Of a DNA stretch of 64,000 nucleotides, positions 50,841 to 60,126 are shown one piece after another. The notes beneath the pieces are model-generated. The model was not told the origin of the DNA and ran no database searches. It saw only the letters and a program-made list of their open reading frames with translations. The DNA lies in the NCBI GenBank assembly GCA_040307645.1, contig JAWRJF010000009.1, positions 42,928 to 106,927 on the forward strand, read 5' to 3'. The translations under genes were made by a program, and so were the position numbers. Every line of letters begins with the position of its first letter. The first letter of the stretch is position 1. The stretch comes from JAVXAG01 sp040307645. Lineage in GTDB: Bacteria; Bacillota; Clostridia; Peptostreptococcales; Anaerovoracaceae.

Positions 50841-53059
50841 TCTATATTTACTACTTTCATCATTTCCATAAGCCTAAACTTTAACCCTGAGTATCTTTCA
50901 GTAATTCGATTATTATCAATCATTGAGTTCATTCTTTTTTCCGAACCTACAAGAACAACAATCTTTTTACCCCTTGTCACTGCAGTATACAGCAAATTTC
51001 TGGTGGCCAAAATCGGTGGAAACCAAGTCATTGGCATTACTACAATAGGGAATTCGCTTCCCTGACTTTTATGGACTGTAACAGCATAAGCCAACTCCAA
51101 CTCATCAAGTTGGGAAAACTCATAGGTTACATATTTTTCATCATCAAAGATAACAGTAACTTGGTTAAATTCTTTATCAATTTTTTTTATAAAGCCTACA
51201 TCTCCATTAAAAACGCCACTTCCTTCTTTATAGTCAGAGCTTCTCTTCCAAGTCATCTGGTAGTTATTTTTAATTTGCATAACCTTATCATTTTCTCTAA
51301 AGATTTTATCCCCGAACTTCCTTTCATTGAGACCTTCCCTAGGAGGATTCAATACACTTTGAAGCTCCAAATTTAAATTAAGACTCCCAACAATTCCTTT
51401 TCTAACAGGTGTTAGAACCTGAATATCTTCCATGGGGTTAGCCCAATCATAATAGGTTGCAAGCCTTTTCGTAACCAATTCCTTTATAAGTTCCAGCATA
51501 TCCTTCTCTGAGGTTTTACGCATCATGAAAAAATCCTTGTCCTTTTCATTGCAAAAAGGGTATTCCCCATGATTTATTCTGTGGGCGTTTACAACAATAA
51601 GGCTTTCCTTGGCCTGTCTAAATATTTCCGTAAGCTTTATAGTATAAACAAATTCACTATCGATAATGTCACGCAAAACATTTCCTGCACCAACCGACGG
51701 AAGCTGGTCTGCATCTCCTACCAAAATCAATCTTGTGCCAGGTTTAAGGGCTTCCAATAATCCATTCATCAGCATCAGATCTATCATAGAGGCCTCGTCA
51801 ATTATTACCACATCACAATCCAAAGGGTCTTCGCCGTTCTTTCCAAATTTCATATAATCTTCGCTTTCAGAATAATAGTATTCTAGAAGTCTGTGAATCG
51901 TAGATGCGTAGTGTCCTGAAGTTTCAGTTATTCTCTTTGCTGCTCTTCCTGTTGGCGCGGCAATTGCCGTCTTAAAACCACTTTGCTTAAAAATATTTAT
52001 TATTGTATTTATAATAGTAGTCTTTCCTGTACCAGGACCACCTGTTATTACAGAAATCCCTCTAGATATGCAACTTTTCACTGCATTGCTCTGATTTTCC
52101 GACAAGGCGATTCCTGTTAGATTTTCTGTCTTTTTTATCATGCCTTCGATATCAACCGTTAAAGATTTTAAAATTCCATGGGATAGAGATGCCAGATTTT
52201 TGCAGATTTTTTGCTCTGCCATGTAATAGGAAAATAGGTATACTACGCTTTGATTGTCGATGACATCTAACTGTACTGCCCCTTCAAAAGCAAGGTCTAT
52301 CAGATGTTCTGATACACTTTCTGATGATATCTCAAGAAGCTGCCCCACTTTCTCACAAAGTTCTTTTTTAGGGACAAAGGTGCTCCCTTCACCTGCAAAA
52401 TACAAAAGTCCATAAGATATTGCACTTTTTATTCTCTCCGGGCTGTCTTTTGGAATGCCCATCTTTTCTGCAATAATATCAGCCTTTCTAAAGCCAAATC
52501 CATTTACCTCTTCGATTAACCTATATGGATTCTCCTCAATTAAATTAACTGCATCCTTACCATATGCCTTATAAAGCTTCATGGCATAGTCTGCAGAAAC
52601 ACCTACAGATTGAAAAAACATGGAAACATCAGCAAACTCTCTCTGGGCCGCAAATGATTCCCCGATTTGTTCAGCCTTTTTAAGTCCTATTCCTCTTATT
52701 TCAGCAAGCTTTTCCGGCTGTTTTTCTATTATATTAAGAGTTTCCCTCCCAAATCTGGAAACTATAAGGCTTGCGGTTTTAGGGCCTATTCCCTTTATAA
52801 ATCCAGATGCCAAAAAACCCTCAATCCCATCCTCACTTTCCGGCATTATCTCTACAAATTCTGTAAAGGCAAACTGCTCGCCGTATGTGGGATGCACCTT
52901 GAAGGTTCCAGTAAGTTCATAGCTTCTACCCCGTTGACAACTGGGAAGACAGCCTACTACAGTAAACTGCTCTTCCTTTGTTTCCATAATTCCGATGGTA
53001 TAGCCGTTTTCGCTATTATGAAAAATTATTTCCGATATATTTCCTCTTTTTATTTCCAT
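50837..53059 (-). CDS. recD2: RecD2-type ATP-dependent DNA helicase
   Basis: Superfamily 1B 5'-3' helicase found where RecBCD is absent, involved in repair and fork progress. 740 aa. An N-terminal OB-like region (1-80) and helix-hairpin-helix segments (GIGPKTASLIVSRFG, RGIGLKKAEQIGE, GFGFRKADIIAE) are followed by the ATPase core: Walker A in ITGGPGTGKTTIINT, Walker B in DCDVVIIDEASMIDL and the SH3-like domain. VTVHKSQGSEFPIVV and LLYTAVTRGKKIVVLVG are the late motifs. The start has AGAAGG upstream and lies nine bases after cca. Confidence 0.95.
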   Translation of the reverse strand: MEIKRGNISEIIFHNSENGYTIGIMETKEEQFTVVGCLPSCQRGRSYELTGTFKVHPTYGEQFAFTEFVEIMPESEDGIEGFLASGFIKGIGPKTASLIVSRFGRETLNIIEKQPEKLAEIRGIGLKKAEQIGESFAAQREFADVSMFFQSVGVSADYAMKLYKAYGKDAVNLIEENPYRLIEEVNGFGFRKADIIAEKMGIPKDSPERIKSAISYGLLYFAGEGSTFVPKKELCEKVGQLLEISSESVSEHLIDLAFEGAVQLDVIDNQSVVYLFSYYMAEQKICKNLASLSHGILKSLTVDIEGMIKKTENLTGIALSENQSNAVKSCISRGISVITGGPGTGKTTIINTIINIFKQSGFKTAIAAPTGRAAKRITETSGHYASTIHRLLEYYYSESEDYMKFGKNGEDPLDCDVVIIDEASMIDLMLMNGLLEALKPGTRLILVGDADQLPSVGAGNVLRDIIDSEFVYTIKLTEIFRQAKESLIVVNAHRINHGEYPFCNEKDKDFFMMRKTSEKDMLELIKELVTKRLATYYDWANPMEDIQVLTPVRKGIVGSLNLNLELQSVLNPPREGLNERKFGDKIFRENDKVMQIKNNYQMTWKRSSDYKEGSGVFNGDVGFIKKIDKEFNQVTVIFDDEKYVTYEFSQLDELELAYAVTVHKSQGSEFPIVVMPMTWFPPILATRNLLYTAVTRGKKIVVLVGSEKRMNSMIDNNRITERYSGLKFRLMEMMKVVNIE

Positions 53060-53068
53060 TAGCCTTCT

Positions 53069-54391
53069 CTATTTTATCCATTTTACTCGTCTTGACATAG
53101 CTGCCAATTTATTTTTAGAAAACTTTTTTGCTTTTTCTAAAAGAATTTTTCTCTCGTTTAGCTTTGAATCTCTATGTACAACATCAGTTAGCATTAAAAG
53201 TAGTTGACCTACAGCTTCCCCTGATGCGATTCCTGCTTCAATAATGTCATTTCCATCAATAGCCAGGTCCTCAATAAATACAGGCTCATTATTTTTTATA
53301 ATCTTGTCCATCATATAATTTCTGCTTTGAATCTTTGTATCTGGATGATCATATACAATCCTCTGTGCCTTTGAAAGATTATGTACATAGTTATACCTAT
53401 CAAGACCGTGCTCTACTAAGTATCTTTTAAACTGCACTTCTTCGTTTAAGAAATGAATCTTTATAATCTCTGTCATAGCATCCATTAGATGCATATAAGT
53501 TGTATTATCATAATTCATCCTCTCAATAGCAGGTATCCCTCTTTTTTTATCAAAACAAGTATATAGCAACCCTAGTCTTCTCGTTCTTACAGGTTTAGTC
53601 TTATCTATGTTTTCACAGAGGGTCATAAAATCTTGCATTTCACGCGAGGACATCTTTTTAGAAACCTCTTCACCTACAATAATTGCCATAAGCCCTGTTG
53701 AAGCCATCATATTTAAGCCCTTGCCAGCGTGGTCTGCTACAACTATCTTTTCCAGTTCATTTCTTATTTTATCAATGCTTACGTTTTCTAATAATCTCCA
53801 GTTAGCTACAATAGCATCGAAAACTGATTTATGAAGATCAAAATCCAGCTCCGCTGCAAATCTTACGGCCCTGAACATTCTTATAGGGTCTTCTTTAAAT
53901 CTTACATCAGGGTCTCCTATAGTTCTAATCAGTTTATTACGGAGATCCTCTCTTCCATTATAAAGATCAACAAAAGTTCGCTCAGGATTATCTGCCAAAG
54001 CATTAATTGTAAAATCTCTCCTTGCCACATCTTCCTCGATAGAATCTGTAAAAGTTACTGTTTCCGGCTTTCCTGCCTCTGTATAAATTCCTTCAATTCT
54101 AAAGGTTGCAATATCTACAATATTACCTAAAGTTTCGGCAATGGAACCGTCATCCTTAAGTTTTTCTTCAGTGAAATCCATACTTATAACACTGTATTTT
54201 TCACTAATTATCTTTGCCTCTGGGAAAATCCTAGTCATTTCGTCCAGCCTTGCAGCTGTTGCCAAATCCCAATCCACTGGTGTCATTCCAATTAGAGAAT
54301 CTCTCACACATCCTCCCACTGCATAAGTGGGAAAACCTTCTGACTCTAATTTTTTAATTATACTATTCACTTCTTTTGGTAATTTAATCAA
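53069..54391 (-). CDS. cca: CCA tRNA nucleotidyltransferase
   Basis: Adds or repairs the 3' CCA of tRNA. 440 aa. The class II head has TYAVGGCVRDSLIGMTPVDWDLAT (with the DxD-type metal residues) and RRDFTINALADN; the neck has RIMFRAVRFAAEL-type sequence (DPIRMFRAVRFAAELDF), and a C-terminal HD-like part (about 250-400). The apparent start is TTG at 54391, well placed after GGAGGG, with no alternative ATG before the conserved motif. It follows yhaM by 15 bp in a row of RNA and DNA maintenance genes. Confidence 0.94.
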   Translation of the reverse strand: MIKLPKEVNSIIKKLESEGFPTYAVGGCVRDSLIGMTPVDWDLATAARLDEMTRIFPEAKIISEKYSVISMDFTEEKLKDDGSIAETLGNIVDIATFRIEGIYTEAGKPETVTFTDSIEEDVARRDFTINALADNPERTFVDLYNGREDLRNKLIRTIGDPDVRFKEDPIRMFRAVRFAAELDFDLHKSVFDAIVANWRLLENVSIDKIRNELEKIVVADHAGKGLNMMASTGLMAIIVGEEVSKKMSSREMQDFMTLCENIDKTKPVRTRRLGLLYTCFDKKRGIPAIERMNYDNTTYMHLMDAMTEIIKIHFLNEEVQFKRYLVEHGLDRYNYVHNLSKAQRIVYDHPDTKIQSRNYMMDKIIKNNEPVFIEDLAIDGNDIIEAGIASGEAVGQLLLMLTDVVHRDSKLNERKILLEKAKKFSKNKLAAMSRRVKWIK

Positions 54392-54406
54392 TTTTATACC
54401 CTCCAG

Positions 54407-55366
54407 TTAGCCAATTGGTTTGTAAATTCTTCTATTATCAAGTGTCCAAATTCTCTCAGAAAACTCTCCTGGTTCTGTACTTTCTAAGGCATCCTGCATA
54501 TCAAACATCCTTGCATCTAATATATCTAAATAATGAAGCACTTCTGCCTCAGGGAATAGAGGTTTCTTAGGGCTTCCAAATTCAGGCTCATAGTGATGTG
54601 ACAAAATCATATGCTCTAGCATAATTGCTTTTTCTCTAGGGAATTCAAGCTCTTTCGTTAGTTCTTCAAGTTTTTTTACACCTTGAATTATATGTCCTAA
54701 TAATTGCCCTTCGAATGAGTATCCTGATGCAATACCCTGTTGATTTGCATCTATTTCATTAAGTTTTTCCATATCATGAAGAATAACTCCCGCAGCCACA
54801 AGGTCCTGATTTAAATTAGTATAAATACTGCAAACACTAAGCCCTGTCATCAACATTCTTTTTACATGATATAACAAGCCTCCGTATTCTGCATGATGAT
54901 TTTTCGAAGCTGCCGGGTAGTACATCAATCTATCCTTATTATCTTCAAGGACCTTTACACAAAGTCTCTTTAAATCCATGTCTTGCATTTGCTGTGCTAC
55001 ATCATAAATATATGAATACATGGACTCCGAGCTTTCCGGTGCAGCCTTTATAAAGTCTTTAAGCTCAACCTCGTCCTGGTCTGAACTGGTTCTAATTTTA
55101 GTAATCCTAAGTTGCTTCAAACCATTCCACTCGGTTACAACTGCCTTGACTTTAACTATATCCCCTTCTTTTATTTCGTTTAGAGCTTCTAACTCAGTAT
55201 CCGCAACGTCCCATTTTTTACCTGAGACCTCTCCTGTTCCATCTCCTAGCATTACATCTAAATACTGTTTTTTATTCGAACCAAGCTTAACACCTATGGC
55301 CTTAACCATAAAAAAGTCCATTAGTTCCTGAGCTGGTTTCAGCTGTGATACAAAAATCTCTTTCAT
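54407..55366 (-). CDS. yhaM: 3'-5' exoribonuclease YhaM
   Basis: HD-domain exonuclease acting on RNA and DNA, 319 aa, the usual YhaM size. An N-terminal OB-fold domain (about 12-90; KQYLDVMLGDGTGEVSGKKWD) is followed by an HD domain with HHAEYGGLLYHVKRM, AAGVILHDMEKL and EHMILSHHYEPEFGSPKKP carrying the metal ligands. It heads the yhaM-cca-recD2-comF gene row. A 33-bp region with an 11-bp inverted repeat lies between it and divergent nadE. Confidence 0.93.
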   Translation of the reverse strand: MKEIFVSQLKPAQELMDFFMVKAIGVKLGSNKKQYLDVMLGDGTGEVSGKKWDVADTELEALNEIKEGDIVKVKAVVTEWNGLKQLRITKIRTSSDQDEVELKDFIKAAPESSESMYSYIYDVAQQMQDMDLKRLCVKVLEDNKDRLMYYPAASKNHHAEYGGLLYHVKRMLMTGLSVCSIYTNLNQDLVAAGVILHDMEKLNEIDANQQGIASGYSFEGQLLGHIIQGVKKLEELTKELEFPREKAIMLEHMILSHHYEPEFGSPKKPLFPEAEVLHYLDILDARMFDMQDALESTEPGEFSERIWTLDNRRIYKPIG

Positions 55367-55400
55367 TTTACCTCTTCCTTTTTAATTCACTATTGTTTTA

Positions 55401-55433
55401 ATTATATACTATTTGAGCAAATTAGTATATAAT
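55401..55433. promoter_or_regulatory. Symmetrical divergent promoter region of yhaM and nadE
   Basis: ATTATATACTA (55401-55411) and TAGTATATAAT (55423-55433) are exact inverted repeats, with TTTGAGCAAA between. Each arm contains a TATAAT-like -10 for the outward-facing gene, so this is either a back-to-back promoter or a regulator site. Confidence 0.5.
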
Positions 55434-55468
55434 TATTGATATACTTTTCATGTTTGGAGGATAGTATT

Positions 55469-56212
55469 ATGGCATTTGATGCAAAAAAAGTAAAGAATGA
55501 TATTGTAAAATGGATTGCTGACTGGTTTTCTGAGAACGGCAAAGGCTGCAATGCTGTTTTAGGGATTTCAGGTGGTAAAGACAGCTCTGTAGTAGCTGCT
55601 CTTTGCGTAGAAGCCTTAGGAAAAGATCGTGTAATTGGTGTTTTAATGCCTAATGGTCATCAGCAGGATATTGATGTTTCTAAAAAGCTAGTAGAACATC
55701 TAGGTATTGCTCACTATGAAATAAATATCGAAGACTGTTATAACGGTCTGATGAGTCAACTAGAATCTACCTTGGATCAGATTTCCAGGGCTACCGTAAT
55801 GAATTTGCCTGCAAGGCTTAGAATGTCAACCATATATGCAGTAGCCCAATCCACTAATGGCAGAGTGGCAAACACCTGCAATTTATCTGAAGACTGGGTA
55901 GGATATTCTACCCGTTATGGCGACTCAGTTGGAGATTTCAGTCCTTTATCAAACCTGACAGTTACAGAGGTAAAGGCTATAGGTAGAGAGTTAAATCTGC
56001 CTTCTATTTTTGTAGACAAAGTTCCAATCGATGGTCTTTGCGGCAGAACTGATGAAGAAAATCTTGGTTTCACCTATGGCACCCTTGACAAATATATTCG
56101 TACAGGTGTATGTGAAGATAATGAAGCAAAATCAAAGATTGACAGGCTCCATGAGATAAATCAATTCAAACTTAAACTTATGCCGGTATTTAAATACGAA
56201 CCAGAAAAATAG
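55469..56212 (+). CDS. nadE: Ammonia-dependent NAD+ synthetase
   Basis: Amidates nicotinic acid adenine dinucleotide to NAD+ with ammonia and ATP. 247 aa, the short form without a glutaminase domain. The ATP-pyrophosphatase loop is LGISGGKDSSVVAAL (around residues 31-45). GRVANTCNLSEDWVGYSTRYGD and LPSIFVDKVPIDGL are NadE signatures. The start at 55469 has GGAGG upstream; the track of an earlier ATG would place 11 unrelated residues in front. It is a single transcription unit ended by a bidirectional terminator. Confidence 0.95.
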   Translation: MAFDAKKVKNDIVKWIADWFSENGKGCNAVLGISGGKDSSVVAALCVEALGKDRVIGVLMPNGHQQDIDVSKKLVEHLGIAHYEINIEDCYNGLMSQLESTLDQISRATVMNLPARLRMSTIYAVAQSTNGRVANTCNLSEDWVGYSTRYGDSVGDFSPLSNLTVTEVKAIGRELNLPSIFVDKVPIDGLCGRTDEENLGFTYGTLDKYIRTGVCEDNEAKSKIDRLHEINQFKLKLMPVFKYEPEK

Positions 56213-56216
56213 CAAT

Positions 56217-56270
56217 AAAAAATGGAACTTTTGAGGGGTCGCCTAATACCTCATACAGTTCCATTTTTTT
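56217..56270. terminator. Bidirectional terminator between nadE and the histidine kinase gene
   Basis: AAAAAATGGAAC (56217-56228) pairs with GTTCCATTTTTTT (56258-56270), with an inner TGAGG/CCTCA stem. T runs on both strands serve both convergent genes. Confidence 0.92.
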
Positions 56271-56272
56271 AT

Positions 56273-57889
56273 TTATTCTTCTCTATTTTCAGGTTCTTCC
56301 TTTACTTCTTCCTCTTCTTGGGTATAGCTGTTGCTAATACTTTTAGTAAGGGCTATTGATGATTTAAATAAATCCCCATCGATTTTCACTTCAAAGAAAC
56401 CATTCATAAGCTTAGTAAGATCCTTTGCTATTGCAAGGCCAAGACCACTTCCTTCTGTTGTCCTAGACTCATCTCCACGTTTGAATCTCTCCATCAATTC
56501 ATCAGCATTTATATTTAACTGATCCTTGGAAATATTTTTAACTTCAAGAACAATTAAGTTACCAGGTCTTTCAACTAAGTCCATATAAACACGACTACCT
56601 TCCAATGCGTATTTACTAACATTGACCAGAATATTTTCTATTACTCTCCAGAGTAGCTGTCCATCTGCCATTACATAAGCTTTTTCTAAAGTTGTATTAA
56701 ATATTACCTTTAATTCTTTTTCTGTCAAAAGTTCTTCTAGCTCACCCAAAGACTGATTAACCATAGAAATCATCTCTATATTATCAAAGTTTACAGGAAT
56801 TGCACCACTAGATGCTTTCGCTGCCTCAAACAAATCTTCTGTTAACTTTTGCAATCTTTTAGTTTTTTCTTCAATTATTCCAAGATATTCCTCTGCATTC
56901 TCACTGCTAAGTCCTTCTGTTTTTAGTAGATCAACATAAGTAACCATAGATGTAAGAGGTGTTTTCAGGTCGTGAGAAACATTAGAAATCAAGTCTGTCT
57001 TCATTCTCTGATTCTTAATTTCATTTTTAAAAGCAATATTCGAGGCCTCTGATATCTGATTTATACCCATGGCAAGACGGTCTAATTCCCCATTCCTTGT
57101 AACAGGTATTTTATAATTTAAATTCCCGCTTTTTACCTCTTCAACACCTTTCCTTATCTCTCCATACCTATTCATCATCTTCGGAATAAATATAAATATA
57201 CAAATCAATACTATTGTAGCCCCAAATATATTAGTAGAAAGCAGACAACCTAAGATTAAAATAATCATAACCTTCCAGAATATATTCTCATTAGCTTTGA
57301 AAGACTCTATCAAATAGATCACTGCTCCACCGCATATTGAATGTGACCAGAAACAATTTTCTTTTATTTTCTTTATTATAGATAGCACTATGGCTAAGTC
57401 AAAATATATTAGTAAAATTAGGCCAATAATTGTCAATACACCCTGCACCCAAAGAGGTGATATTGCGCTAATAAAGTAGTAATCAAACTCACCTGGGTTA
57501 AAATTTCCTCCATAGAACCACGAACTGTTTGACAAATATCCTGCCATTGATTCTCCAAGACCCACAAAGCATAGAACTGAAAGTCCTAATACGACAAACT
57601 GTATTTCTGTAAATATTTTGTCAAACCATGTTATCTTGCCTTTTACTATTATAGCTAGATATACGAAGGTGAACAAAATGACCGTGTCACATCCTAACTG
57701 AACCATCCAATACTCTGATATTGTTCCCTGAAAGAATCTGGACCAATTTTCTCCTATTTCAAAACCTATTATGTCGTACAATAAAACAAGAGCCACAATA
57801 GAAACAAATGCCCCCGTAGCCGCCATTGTACACAATACAGACATCAATCTGTAAACTAACCTATTATAATTTTTCAATTTTATATCCAA
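56273..57889 (-). CDS. Membrane sensor histidine kinase
   Basis: Sensor of a two-component system, 538 aa. Several membrane helices (six to seven between about residues 15 and 237) enclose short loops, followed by a HAMP-like segment (about 238-285). The phosphorylated His306 lies in LISNVSHDLKTPLTSMVTYVD. ATPase motifs are N-box ILVNVSKYAL, and GSGLGLAIAKDL near residue 490. The C-terminal tail is acidic (EEEEVKEEPENREE). The frame overlaps the response regulator by 26 bp and starts at TTG 57889; an ATG at 57844 is the alternative. The signal is unknown. Confidence 0.9.
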   Translation of the reverse strand: MDIKLKNYNRLVYRLMSVLCTMAATGAFVSIVALVLLYDIIGFEIGENWSRFFQGTISEYWMVQLGCDTVILFTFVYLAIIVKGKITWFDKIFTEIQFVVLGLSVLCFVGLGESMAGYLSNSSWFYGGNFNPGEFDYYFISAISPLWVQGVLTIIGLILLIYFDLAIVLSIIKKIKENCFWSHSICGGAVIYLIESFKANENIFWKVMIILILGCLLSTNIFGATIVLICIFIFIPKMMNRYGEIRKGVEEVKSGNLNYKIPVTRNGELDRLAMGINQISEASNIAFKNEIKNQRMKTDLISNVSHDLKTPLTSMVTYVDLLKTEGLSSENAEEYLGIIEEKTKRLQKLTEDLFEAAKASSGAIPVNFDNIEMISMVNQSLGELEELLTEKELKVIFNTTLEKAYVMADGQLLWRVIENILVNVSKYALEGSRVYMDLVERPGNLIVLEVKNISKDQLNINADELMERFKRGDESRTTEGSGLGLAIAKDLTKLMNGFFEVKIDGDLFKSSIALTKSISNSYTQEEEEVKEEPENREE

Positions 57890-58553
57890 TTCCCCATACC
57901 ACCTTTAAATATCTTGGATTCTTGGGATCTATTTCTATTTTCTCCCTAATCCTTCTAATGTGCACAGCAACCGTATTTTCCGGATTGTAAGCCGGTTCGT
58001 TCCATACAGTCTCATAAATTTGATCCATTGAAAACACTTTGCCTGCATTCTGTGTCAATAGCTTTAGAATTCCAAATTCTATAGGTGTTACAACCACCTG
58101 TTCCCCGTCTAAAGACACAGTTTTCTCATCGTCGTCCACTATAAGTCCCCCTGTTTTGTAAACCCCCGTTTTCTTAGCCATACTACCAAGATCTATATAA
58201 CGTCTAAGTTGGGATTTAACCCTTGCAACTAGCTCTAAAGGGTTAAACGGCTTGGTAATATAATCGTCTGCACCAACATTAAGCCCTGTAATTTTATCGT
58301 AATCTTCCGATTTGGCAGAAAGCATAATAATTGGTATATTTTTCTCCTGACGAATTTTCATAGTTGCCTGAATTCCATCTAAGTTTGGCATCATAATATC
58401 CATTATAATAAGGTGTATTTTTTCTTTCCCCACTATATCTAAAGCCTCTACCCCATCAAAGGCCTTAAATATTTTATATCCCTCATTTCTTAGATATATT
58501 TCTATTGCGCCTGCTATTTCTTTGTCATCATCACATACTAGGATGTTCGCCAT
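57864..58553 (-). CDS. OmpR-family response regulator
   Basis: DNA-binding response regulator, 229 aa. The receiver domain (1-118) has the acidic pocket VCDDD, the phosphoacceptor Asp52 in LIIMDIMMPNLDG, and KPFNPLELVARVKSQLRRY. The winged helix (about 130-229) has VVVTPIEFGILKLLTQNAGKVFSMDQIYETVW and VAVHIRRIREKIE. It resembles VanR-like regulators. GAAGGAAG precedes the ATG. It is the first gene of the pair with the overlapping kinase; target genes are unknown. Confidence 0.93.
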   Translation of the reverse strand: MANILVCDDDKEIAGAIEIYLRNEGYKIFKAFDGVEALDIVGKEKIHLIIMDIMMPNLDGIQATMKIRQEKNIPIIMLSAKSEDYDKITGLNVGADDYITKPFNPLELVARVKSQLRRYIDLGSMAKKTGVYKTGGLIVDDDEKTVSLDGEQVVVTPIEFGILKLLTQNAGKVFSMDQIYETVWNEPAYNPENTVAVHIRRIREKIEIDPKNPRYLKVVWGIGYKIEKL

Positions 58554-58691
58554 AAGTACTTCCTTCTCTTTCCGATTCTTCCTCTTTTACAATTTAGAGT
58601 ATACATCTTAATTATTACAAATAAGTGGACCTATTTCTTACAAATTTCTTAACTAAATATTATATCTACTTAGCATTTTTGTAAAGATGTA

Positions 58692-58720
58692 TTGTCAAAC
58701 CTTGCTAAATCAAATAGAAT
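58692..58720 (+). promoter_or_regulatory. Promoter of the NSS-family transporter gene
   Basis: TTGTCA (58692-58697), a 17-bp spacer and TAGAAT (58715-58720), about 35 bp before the ATG. Confidence 0.6.
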
Positions 58721-58754
58721 ATACTTAAATATTTATATTTGATTGGAGAAATAG

Positions 58755-60077
58755 ATGAATAAAGATAATTTTACTGGTAAGTGGGGTTTTATCATTGCAT
58801 GCATGGGCTCCGCTATCGGCATGGGTAATCTGTGGCTATTCCCTGCAAGGATTTCTGCTTTGGGAGGCTTCGCTTTTTTAGTCCCTTATATAATTTGTGT
58901 AATCATTATAGGTTTTACCGGAGTTATGGAAGAAATAACCTTCGGCCGCGCCATGAAAGCAGGCGCCGGAACCGCTTATGGAAAAGCAATGAAACTTTCC
59001 GGCAAAAGTGAAAAAATAGGCAATAGGCTGTCTTTAATTCCCGTATTAGGAAGCCTTGCTTTAGCAATCGGCTATTCTGTGGTAGTTGGCTGGATAATAA
59101 AATACTTAATAAAATCTCTAAGTGGTGAACTCTATGCTGCCCAAGGGATAAAGCAGCTAGGTGAAATGTTTGGTTCTACTGCCGCTTCCTTTGGAAATGT
59201 ATTTTTTCACATAATTGCTCTGGCATTAACTTTTATAATTATGACTTTCGGTATTTCCAAAGGAATAGAAAAGGCAAACAAAATAATGATGCCGTTATTT
59301 TTCATTATGTTTATTGGCCTTGCAATATACATTGCTACTCTTCCAGGTGCCTCAAACGGTTATAAATACCTATTTTCACCAAATTGGGCAACTTTAACAG
59401 ATCCAAAGACCTGGATGTATGCCTTAGGACAAGCCTTTTTCTCATTATCCTTAGCCGGTAATGGGACTATAGTATACGGTTCATATTTAAACGATGATGT
59501 AGATATAAAATCAAGTTCAAAATACATAGCCTTCTTTGATACTCTCGCTGCTATAGTTGCTAGTATAGTAATAATTCCTGCCATGGCAGTAGTTGGCGAA
59601 ACCTTAGACGGCGGTGGCCCTGGACTTATGTTTATATATCTGCCAAATGTCTTTAAATCTATTCCATATGGAAATATTGCTATGATAGTTTTCTTCATTG
59701 CGGTGCTTTTCGCTGGACTTTCATCACTTGTAAATCTTTTCGAAACACCAATTGAAACTTTACAAAAAAAGCTAAACCTTACTAGAAAAAAGTCAGTTGG
59801 CTTAGTTGCCCTTGTGTCAACTTTTATTGGGATATTAATTGAAGGCATCGTATCAGGTTGGATGGATATATGTTCAATCTACATATGCCCAATCGGAGCT
59901 CTTATTGCGGCCATTATCTTCTTCTGGATTTTAGACCCAGAGTACATTCTTAAACAGATAAACATAGGTTCAACGAAACCTGTAGGAAAATGGTTTGTTC
60001 CAATGGGGAAATATGTCTTCTGCGGAATTACAGTATTAGTTCTAGTTTTAGGAACTTTGTTCGGTGGAATTGGATGA
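58755..60077 (+). CDS. NSS-family sodium-dependent transporter
   Basis: Neurotransmitter:sodium symporter family importer of an amino acid, 440 aa with about 11-12 hydrophobic segments. The N-terminus WGFIIACMGSAIGMGNLWLFP is the diagnostic NSS motif, with the sodium-binding unwound helix 1. YALGQAFFSLSLAGNGTIVYGSYL corresponds to helix 6. It is shorter than LeuT (about 510 aa), in the size range of many bacterial members. The ATG follows GGAGAAAT. It is divergent from the two-component system, which could control it. The substrate is unknown. Confidence 0.92.
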   Translation: MNKDNFTGKWGFIIACMGSAIGMGNLWLFPARISALGGFAFLVPYIICVIIIGFTGVMEEITFGRAMKAGAGTAYGKAMKLSGKSEKIGNRLSLIPVLGSLALAIGYSVVVGWIIKYLIKSLSGELYAAQGIKQLGEMFGSTAASFGNVFFHIIALALTFIIMTFGISKGIEKANKIMMPLFFIMFIGLAIYIATLPGASNGYKYLFSPNWATLTDPKTWMYALGQAFFSLSLAGNGTIVYGSYLNDDVDIKSSSKYIAFFDTLAAIVASIVIIPAMAVVGETLDGGGPGLMFIYLPNVFKSIPYGNIAMIVFFIAVLFAGLSSLVNLFETPIETLQKKLNLTRKKSVGLVALVSTFIGILIEGIVSGWMDICSIYICPIGALIAAIIFFWILDPEYILKQINIGSTKPVGKWFVPMGKYVFCGITVLVLVLGTLFGGIG

Positions 60078-60086
60078 TGTGATTAT

Positions 60087-60126
60087 AAAAAAAGGGTTTG
60101 CACCATATTAGGCGCAAACCTTTTTT
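60087..60126. terminator. Bidirectional terminator between the NSS transporter and PBP genes
   Basis: GGTTTGC (60095-60101) pairs with GCAAACC (60114-60120), with A/T runs on both sides. On the minus strand its T run overlaps the stop codon of the PBP gene. Confidence 0.88.
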
